A DNA stretch of 53,429 nt, taken from an uncultured Collinsella sp. GTDB lineage: Bacteria > Actinomycetota > Coriobacteriia > Coriobacteriales > Coriobacteriaceae. Location of the stretch: positions 1 to 53,429 of the forward strand of contig CAJKFS010000013.1 in NCBI GenBank assembly GCA_905199225.1. Reading direction: 5' to 3'. The translations under genes and the position numbers were made by a program. The notes under the pieces are model-generated. The model was not told the DNA's origin, made no database searches, and saw nothing but the letters and a program-made list of their open reading frames with translations. Below are positions 51,905 to 53,429 of this stretch, one piece after another. Each line of letters opens with the position of its first letter. Positions within the stretch are counted from its first letter, which is position 1.

Positions 51905-52984
51905 TTACTCCTCCTCGGGGTAGACGACTCCCCAATCGGCGCGGAGCTTGGTCATGAGCTCCATCACATCAGAAGCATAATCCAGAAGCTCACGCTTGGA
52001 ATCGTCGCCGGCGACGGCCTGCTCGAGGTCAGCCATCTCGTAGCACAGGGCATAAGCCTCGGTGCCAGCGTGGACCTCCTCACGGCGACCGTCCGCAGTC
52101 CACACGATGGTCGCATGGTCGGCGCGCGGATACTCGTTGACCTCGATATAGCACTTGTCGAAGCTAATGACCGAACGCTTGGGCTGCTTGGAGTGGAGCG
52201 TGAGGCTCACCACGCCCAGCTGCTGTTCGGCATTACGGCAGACGATGCCGCCTGCAACGTCAACACCGGTCTCGCAGGTGTTGCCCAGCGAAACGACCTC
52301 AGCGGGCTGGCTTGCCATAAAGAAACGCATGACGGACAGGGCATACACGCCAATATCGAGCATGGCACCGCCAGCAAGGTTGCGGTTGTAGAAGCGATTG
52401 GTCAGATCGCCGTACTCCTTATAGCTACCAAAGTTGAGCTGAGCAAGGTTCATACGGCCAAAGTCGCCCGCATCCATGCGACGGCGCAGCTCCTGATACA
52501 GCGGCATGTGGAGCACCGTGGTGGCATCCATAAGAACCACGTTGTGCTCGTCGGCGATGGCACGGGCCTCGTCAAGCTCGGCGGAATTGAGGGTAATGGC
52601 CTTCTCGCAGAGCACGTGCTTGCCGGCGGCCAGCGCAGCACGCAGATAGGTGATATGCGTGTTGTGCGGCGTGGTGATATAGACGGCGTCGATGTCCGGA
52701 TCGGCGTAGAGGTCCTCGACCGTGCCATAGACCTTCTCAACGCCATGCTGCTCTGCAAAAGCCTGAGCCTTGGACAGCGTGCGGTTGGCAACGCCCGCGA
52801 GCTTTCGGCCGGCAAGGGCGAGAGACTGGGCCATTTGGTTGGCGATAACACCGCACCCGATCACTGCCCAACGAAGCTCGGGAGCCGTAAAGATGTCGTT
52901 TGGGAACGGCTGATTCTGGACCGAGGCAAACGCCGCCTTTGCGGCTGCCTCGGCGTCGAGCGGAGCCTGTTTGGAATCTGCCAT
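51905..52984 (-). CDS. Gfo/Idh/MocA-family NAD(P)-dependent oxidoreductase
   Basis: The 359-residue protein has the Rossmann motif WAVIGCGVIANQMAQSLALAG (residues about 39-58) after an unusual ~38-residue N-terminal extension. LCEKAITLNSAEL has Glu-Lys-Ala in place of the usual Glu-Lys-Pro around the catalytic lysine. It probably oxidises a sugar, polyol or inositol-like substrate. The specific one is not readable. AGGAGG lies before the ATG. It is the first gene of a two-gene operon with the DeoR regulator. Confidence 0.87.
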   Translation of the reverse strand: MADSKQAPLDAEAAAKAAFASVQNQPFPNDIFTAPELRWAVIGCGVIANQMAQSLALAGRKLAGVANRTLSKAQAFAEQHGVEKVYGTVEDLYADPDIDAVYITTPHNTHITYLRAALAAGKHVLCEKAITLNSAELDEARAIADEHNVVLMDATTVLHMPLYQELRRRMDAGDFGRMNLAQLNFGSYKEYGDLTNRFYNRNLAGGAMLDIGVYALSVMRFFMASQPAEVVSLGNTCETGVDVAGGIVCRNAEQQLGVVSLTLHSKQPKRSVISFDKCYIEVNEYPRADHATIVWTADGRREEVHAGTEAYALCYEMADLEQAVAGDDSKRELLDYASDVMELMTKLRADWGVVYPEEE

Positions 52985-53116
52985 GATGTGCCTCCTGAGT
53001 CATCGGAAGTCCTTCATTTCTAACAACCCTATAGTCGCACAATTGCGCGCGTATCTGCTCGTGTTTGCGTATTTATTTGCTTATCGGTCATTATTTAGCC
53101 ATAGTTGGCAGATGTT

Positions 53117-53164
53117 TGCGCAGTTATGCGCATTGTCGCGCAAAACTATGCGCATGAATGCGCA
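53117..53164. repeat. Five TGCGCA-type boxes phased at about one helical turn
   Basis: TGCGCA occurs at 53117, 53127, 53149 and 53159, with a CGCGCA variant at 53137, giving start-to-start steps of 10, 10, 12 and 10 bases. All four TGCGCA copies are self-complementary. The array lies 133-180 bases upstream of the oxidoreductase start. Confidence 0.6.
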
Positions 53165-53306
53165 TGCGACGATCCTTGTGAAGCATAAAGAGGCGGAACA
53201 CCAAAGCCCTAAAGAACAGAGTAGGCCGTGATACTCCACCCCTCTGAGGGCATCAGACATCAAAGGACCGTCCCAAACTGCCGGCACATAGGGACTGTCC
53301 CCCAAC

Positions 53307-53386
53307 GACTGGTCATTTAAGTCTGTCCCCAATGAGTGGGGATAGCAGACTGGTCATTTAAGCCTGTCCCCAATGAGTGGGGATAG
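53307..53386. repeat. Tandem pair of 39-bp repeats with GGGGACAG hairpin core
   Basis: Copies at 53307-53345 and 53348-53386 differ at one base (period 41). Each contains a 6-bp hairpin, TCCCCA/TGGGGA. The flanking stretch from 53250 has further CCGTCCC and GGGACTGTCCCC pieces. No gene is seen from 52985 to the window end. Confidence 0.9.
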
Positions 53387-53388
53387 AA

Positions 53389-53420
53389 AAAGGCCCGGGT
53401 GCCGTGGCATCCGGGCCTTT
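53389..53420. terminator. Strong terminator at the right edge
   Basis: A 15-bp stem (AAAGGCCCGGGTGCC with its near-perfect complement) has a 2-base loop. On the minus strand five T follow (53391-53387), so it most likely ends a leftward gene lying beyond the window. Confidence 0.85.
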
Positions 53421-53429
53421 GCTAGCAAC

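Noticed and set aside
1..53429. tRNA or rRNA genes
   Set aside because: No T-loop consensus with a matching acceptor stem was seen in any intergenic gap; a covariance-model search would be decisive.

Overview
The window reads as a chromosomal segment of a GC-rich gut actinobacterium of the class Coriobacteriia, most likely Collinsella or a close relative. This is an inference from gene content and gene style: actinobacterial-type spc ribosomal genes, a selenium-dependent purine catabolic gene set and frequent U32-family proteins. No 16S rRNA or other decisive marker is present.

Layout. 1-5.6 kb: the start of a U32-family gene that runs off the left edge, a class A penicillin-binding protein, the arginine repressor, a family 2 glycosyltransferase and truA. 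5.7-15.4 kb: a long minus-strand ribosomal operon running rplE-rpsN-rpsH-rplF-rplR-rpsE-rpmD-rplO-secY-adk-map-infA-rpmJ-rpsM-rpsK-rpsD-rpoA-rplQ. It starts abruptly at rplE, with no rplN or rplX upstream. 15.7-25.8 kb: first half of a selenium-dependent purine/urate degradation gene set (xdhC, yqeB, yqeC, hyuA-like, mocA, ygeW, ygeY, ygeX), with a divergent YheO/DauR-type regulator. 25.9-36.4 kb: an accessory block with a proline/alanine-rich membrane protein, a GmrSD-like DUF262/DUF1524 protein, a large unrecognised glycine-zipper membrane protein, a frameshifted small gene, a DEDDh exonuclease and two solitary AAA ATPases, each preceded by striking repeats. 36.7-47.6 kb: second half of the purine set (xdhD-type xanthine dehydrogenase, a four-cluster ferredoxin, ygfK, ssnA, NCS2 permease), a second YheO/DauR-type regulator and ridA. 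47.9-53.4 kb: a full-length RlhA-like U32 protein, an RluA-family pseudouridine synthase, a DeoR regulator with a Gfo/Idh/MocA oxidoreductase, and a repeat-rich right end.

How the genes fit together. The permease would import a purine. XdhD, loaded with a matured molybdenum cofactor by XdhC, YqeB, YqeC and MocA, would hydroxylate or reduce it, exchanging electrons through the ferredoxin and YgfK. SsnA, HyuA, YgeW, YgeY and YgeX match the ring-opening, carbamoyl-transfer and 2,3-diaminopropionate-lyase steps associated with anaerobic urate/purine use. RidA would remove the enamine/imine intermediates released by a PLP lyase such as YgeX. The two halves are separated by the accessory block, and each half is faced by its own regulator. 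The exonuclease to DUF262 genes look like a candidate defence operon whose central component I do not recognise.

Small palindromic elements sharing a GGGACAG/GGGACTG core recur between genes, at 15.65, 51.04-51.13 and 53.25-53.39 kb. No tRNA, rRNA, CRISPR array, insertion sequence or prophage was recognised.
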